Positions 60,235-64,000 of a stretch of 64,000 nt of DNA are shown in pieces. The stretch's first letter is position 1, and every line of letters begins with the position of its first letter. The stretch spans positions 93,293,313 through 93,357,312 of the forward strand of contig ML679946.1 of the NCBI GenBank assembly GCA_007922225.1, in the 5' to 3' direction. The DNA is from Emydura subglobosa. Taxonomy: Eukaryota; Chordata; Testudines; Chelidae. A program made the translations under genes and the position numbers. The notes under the pieces are model-generated. The model had not been told where the DNA came from. It saw only the letters and a list, made by a program, of their open reading frames with translations, and made no database searches.

Positions 60235-62094
60235 ATGGTGACTGCACGAACCCAAACGCGCTCCAGCACGGAGTCGACCTGAGGTCTTGGATCTCATCGG
60301 TCTTTGGGGTGAAAAGTCTGTTCTGGCTCAGCTCCGAGACAGCAAAAGAAATCCGAGTATCTACGAGAAGATATCACGTGGCATGCTGGAGAAGGGACAC
60401 AAGAGGGAGGCGCAGCGGTGCTGTGTTAGAATCAAAGAGCTAAGGCAAGCGTATCAGAAAACTAGGGTGGTGAACAATCATTCTGGCTCGTCATCAAAGA
60501 CATGCTGCTTTTACAAGGAGCTGCATGCGATTCTTGGCAGTGACCCTCCCACTGTACCACCACGCAATGTAGATACCTAAGGGGAATCCAAGTCCAGGAT
60601 GAATGGTGATGAGTCTGTGGACAAGGATGAGGAGGAGAACAGGTGGCAGTCAAGTGGTGTATCCCTTCTCCCTGAAAGCCAGGAGCTGTTTGTTACCCTG
60701 GGGCAGCCCAGCTGGATGCAGGAAAGCGTGACTGACCAAGATGCTGGGGAAGGCACATCTGGTGAGTATGTACTGCAAATCTCAATTCTGGGGTTACATC
60801 CCCAGTCCAGATTCTTGTTACAGCCAAAAAAAAAAAAAAAAAAAAAAAACCCCCACACACACACACACAAAACTAACCAACCAAACAAAAAACAAAACAA
60901 AACAAAAAAACAAACAAAAAAAACCACTGTGTACGGTGGTGGGGATGGGGTTCTTTGTTGTTGATCCACTTAAGCAGACGGTTGCCCCCAGAAAAGACTA
61001 TTTATGTGCACAGGGATGGCCCGAAAATCCTTCATGGATATCTCCAGGAAGCTTTCATATAGGTACTCTGCAATCCTTTGCAGAAGGTTTCTGGGGAGGG
61101 CAGCTTTATTTTTCCACCGCGATAGGACACTTTCCCCCACCACTCTGTTATTAAATGTGTAGGCATAATATCGGAACACAGCATAGCAGCATAAGGACCA
61201 GGCCTGAACCCAGATGCTTGCAGCAAATCCTCCCTTTCTGCCTGTGTTACCCTCAGGAGACTGATACCATATATAGTCCCCTAGAGAAGATGGCGCAAGT
61301 TTACAATGCCCTCCCAATATAGTCAGTGCGTGTTATTCCCCTGCCACGGATGGTCTCTTGGGTCCCTAACTGCAAGGCAGGACGTTGTTGTTATGGGTGT
61401 CAGGGATCCATGAACGGGTAGCCATATATTTTCTCCAGGAACACTTCACCCCAATCCTCCTCCCTTCCCCCAAATCCTTCGGATCGCCTCTTCCAAAACC
61501 GATCTTTGGGAGGGGAAAGGGAGCCCAATAATCCTACTGCTTTGGGAAATGTGGACTTGTGCAGCATGTGCTAGGGAGATTTCCCTAAAATGGATGCACC
61601 AGCCCCTTATTTACCATGGCTGGAACACCACTCCTACCCGTGCAAAAGGTAGAGATTGATATGTGGGTCTACTGTTAACTGGGGAATATAAAGGGTAGTT
61701 CTTTTTACATTGTAATATTCCTTTTCGTCCATGGGACAAGCTAAACAATGGAAATCTTGTGTTTTGCTTTCCTTACAGTGGACAGCATGACCTTCAATGC
61801 ACCCTCTACTCCTGCTGAGTGGCTGTCGCAGATTAGAAGGCGGAAAAAACAACTGGGGATGACATGTTCAACGAGATAATGAACGTCTCTGAGGTTGCTG
61901 ACACAGAATTAGGAGCCTGAAGGATTTCATTGTCAGAAAAACTGAACATGGACATGGAAAACAGGAAAGCAGTCCAGGAGCATGAGCATGCAACGCAGGA
62001 CAAGGTGCTGCAAATAATGAGGGATCAGTCAGACATGTTGAGGTGTCTTGTAGAGCTTCAGGAAGAGCACCGACAGGATAGACTCCCTCTGTAG
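60235..62094 (+). pseudogene. Harbinger Myb/SANT-like DNA-binding protein gene, two exons, frameshifted
   Basis: Exon 1 has an ATG at 60235. A one-base shift a few codons later moves the reading into the frame LDLIGLWGEKSVLAQLRDSK, with IYEKISRGM, CVRIKELRQAYQK and FYKELHAILG, a trihelix/Myb-SANT-like fold. That frame hits a stop at 60580. An acidic stretch (60599-60761) follows up to a donor (G then GTGAGT at 60762). Exon 2 starts at 61779 after ttccttacag with SMTFNAPSTPAEWLSQIRRR and a predicted coiled coil (DKVLQIMRDQSDMLRCLVEL), with another one-base shift, ending at TAG 62094. The protein normally binds transposon ends and helps bring the transposase to the nucleus. Confidence 0.82.
60826..60923 (+). 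repeat. Poly(A), (CA)n and AAC-rich tract in the Myb intron
   Basis: A run of 24 A at 60826-60849, then ccccca(ca)n and AAAC-type units to about 60923, just inside the intron between the two Myb exons. Confidence 0.9.
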
Positions 62095-62490
62095 CCCCTG
62101 CAAAACTCTCAACAGATGCCCTGTTTCCTAGCCTCCATTCTAGGAGGAGGTTGAGCAGGGAGCAGTACATGCTCTACTCTACACAGGCTGAGGGGAGCAG
62201 GAATAGGTGCTGGCCTCTAAGAATTGGGAATGTGGGTTCTTTGCTGTTTTCACAGACAATCTTGGTTCTGCATCTCCTAACAGCCCCCTGAGAATGCATG
62301 CGAACCGGTAAATTATCTTCCTTCCCCTCCACTGTTAAAGATCAGCAATAAAACTTTACTGCTTTGAAATTCATGAGTCTTTATTTATTAAAAGCACAGG
62401 GATGGGCGGTGTGGGAAGAGGGGGTACAGGCACAGTGCTGCAAAGGTGAGGGATGGGAAGAGAAGTCACAGCACAGATAAGTGATGCCCA

Positions 62491-63440
62491 TTACTGTGTC
62501 TCATTACAAAAACAAGTTTTTAATGCTTCCTTAAGACGCAGCACTCCGTGATTGGCTCTCAGCATTGCACTGGTATCTGGCTGCTCAAAAATTGCGGCTA
62601 GTGCATCTGCCTCCATGACCCAACCCAACGGGAACTTCTCCCCCTTTGTCTCACAGACATTATGGAGCACACTGCATGCAGGGATAACCATTGGGATGTT
62701 GCTTTCACTCAGGTCTAACCTAGTGAGCAAACTACGCCAGCGCACCTTTAAACGTCCAAAGGCACATTCCACCACCATTCTGCACTTGCTGAGCCTATTA
62801 TTGAACCACTTCTTATCGCTGTCCAAGTGCCCGGTACATGGCTTCATTAGCCAGGAGAGCAAAGGATACGCAGGGTCCCCAAAGCTCACTATTGACAAAT
62901 CACCAATACTTATTTTTTGGCTAGGGAAAAAAGTACCTCTTTGCATCTTTTTTTTTTTTTAAAACAGACCTGAGTTCCTAAAGATGCACGCGTCATATAC
63001 CTTTCCAGACCACACCACACTGATGTCAGTGAAGTGTCCCCTGTGATCCACAAGAACCTGCACACCATGCAGAAGTATCCCTTTCGATTCATGTACTCTG
63101 TGGCAAGGTAGTCCGGTGCTAAGACAGGGATATGCGTGTCATCTATCGTCCTGCCACAGTTTGGGAACCCCACTGCAGCAAACCTGTCCACTATATCCTG
63201 CAAGTTTCCCAAAATCACTACCCTTCTTAGCAGAAGCTCATTAATGGCCCTGCACACAGAGTGATGGCCACTCAGTTCTCCACTGTAAGAGCAGGTCTCA
63301 AGTGAGTATTCATGCATTTCAGGGCTGGGGACAGCTCTGCAAAAAGTTCCATGAATGTGGCCTTCCACATACGAAAGTTCTGCAGCCACTACTCATCATC
63401 TCATACCTTCATAATGATGCGATCCCACCAGTCACTGCTT
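62491..63440 (-). pseudogene. PIF/Harbinger DDE transposase, frameshifted
   Basis: Minus-strand pieces. Upstream traces near 63440-63300 lie in another frame. 63389-62910 has CRAINELLLRR, NLQDIVDRFAAVGFPNCG, TIDDTHIPVL and YMNRKGYF; the first catalytic Asp is at about residue 83 (near 63142). It then goes out of frame. 62946-62491 has FGDPAYPLLSWLMKP (second Asp, near 62876) and CRMVVECAFGRLKVRWRSLL (Glu, near 62768). The DDE triad is still visible, but shifts and a T-rich tract at 62949-62960 break the gene. It is related to HARBI1-type nucleases. Confidence 0.85.
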
Positions 63441-63890
63441 GTTTCCTAGGACCAGAAGCGATGCTCCACTGACTGCAGCTGATGCGTGACAGCACGCAGC
63501 AAACGGGAATTGTTTCGTTCTATGGTTTAAAGTAGGGTAGACTGAGTTACATCCCAATATTCCACTCTGCGGCTCCTGTCTCGGCCTTCGAAATACTGCA
63601 GGATAAGTCGTCAGGTATTTGTGACGCTCGCAATGCTAGTGCAGAGCTCAGCGGACTCAATGCCTCTCTGGCAATGGCGTACACACTACAGAGATTGAAG
63701 GGTTTCGAAAAATGGTGCGAAAAACCATTTGTCTGTTTGTTTGGGACAAGAAGGGAGGGAGAAAGGAGGACGTTGCATCGTGGGAGGATGACAACCTTTC
63801 CAAAAGCTTCTGTGGCTAGTTGCACTGTGGGATAGCTACCCACAATGTACTGCTTTCATTATCAATCCAAGTGTGGCTGGTGGGGACGCA

Positions 63891-63904
63891 ACCCCCCCCC
63901 CCCC
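63891..63904 (+). repeat. Poly(C) run
   Basis: About 14 consecutive C (aa followed by C run to ggtg) near the right end of the Harbinger element. Confidence 0.85.
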
Positions 63905-64000
63905 GGTGCAATGAGTGTGATGTGATTACACTCCAATGACTTCCTAAGTTCAGAGGGTGAAGGTCAAATGAAATTAAATAGACTTCACCGCAGTGTAGAC

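Larger units (their letters stand above)
59847..64000. mobile_element. PIF/Harbinger DNA transposon, decayed, right terminus at window edge
   Basis: The left end ggcctggtctacactgcaaa follows TAA (59844-59846). The window's last bases (gcagtgtagac) are the inverted right end, so only a few terminal bases lie outside. Inside are a plus-strand Myb/SANT-like gene (60235-62094) and a minus-strand DDE transposase gene (about 63440-62491) pointing toward each other, the two-gene layout of Harbinger elements. Both genes carry frameshifts. It is at least 4.15 kb. Confidence 0.9.

Noticed and set aside
60577..60969. Minus-strand ORF with a phenylalanine run
   Set aside because: It is antisense to the poly(A)/AAAC tract and the Myb exon, so a shadow.
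1..64000. CRISPR arrays, operons or bacterial-type systems
   Set aside because: Spliced exons, CR1 and MIR repeats and AT-rich introns show vertebrate nuclear DNA. No direct-repeat/spacer array was seen.

Overview
This is vertebrate nuclear DNA: AT-rich intron sequence with short spliced coding exons and many interspersed repeats. The repeat mix is CR1-type LINEs with the 3' end typical of reptiles, MIR-like SINEs, hAT and PIF/Harbinger DNA transposons with MITEs, a Penelope-like element and a DIRS-type element. This suggests a sauropsid, most likely a turtle. That assignment is inference from repeat style, not from a search.

The only host gene recognised is CYRIB (FAM49B, CYFIP-related Rac1 interactor B) on the minus strand. 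Six internal coding exons (171-250, 1826-1942, 2063-2140, 4439-4575, 10307-10412, 14875-14996) and two alternative first coding exons (31524-31606 and 32666-32748) are visible. All have GT-AG boundaries and phases that join exactly. Together they encode residues 1-237 and two bases of codon 238. The last part of the protein (about 87 residues in the family) lies beyond the left edge. The two first coding exons are both 83 nt (10 nt leader plus 73 nt coding) and encode alternative N-termini of 24 residues. Including both would shift the frame, so they should be mutually exclusive. A 36-nt candidate 5' UTR exon is at 55613-55648. The rest of the right half is presumably 5' intron or upstream sequence of the same gene.

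Region by region. 1-15 kb holds six coding exons, a CR1/L3-type LINE (8343-10265) ending about 40 bp from an exon, two hAT MITEs and a nested CR1 pair. 16-20.5 kb holds a DNA transposon with TAGGGCTGTCAA ends, a Penelope-like element with inverted arms and a GIY-YIG endonuclease ORF, and an unclassified repeat. 21.8-28.7 kb holds a CR1 3' copy, then a nearly complete but decayed CR1 (ORF1 esterase, endonuclease, reverse transcriptase) interrupted by a 951-bp hAT element and a MITE. 31.5-32.8 kb holds the paired first exons. 34.6-41 kb holds CR1, MITE and SINE-like pieces and an insertion flanked by an 18-bp direct repeat. 41.4-46 kb is a nested DIRS-type complex with gag remnants, tyrosine-recombinase remnant and 40-bp inverted terminal repeats. 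46-59.8 kb is mostly unique intron with MITEs and a MIR. 59847 to the right edge is a decayed PIF/Harbinger transposon with a Myb/SANT-like gene and a DDE transposase gene pointing toward each other.

No tRNA, rRNA, CRISPR or prokaryotic feature was seen. Most long ORFs here are chance or lie inside repeats.
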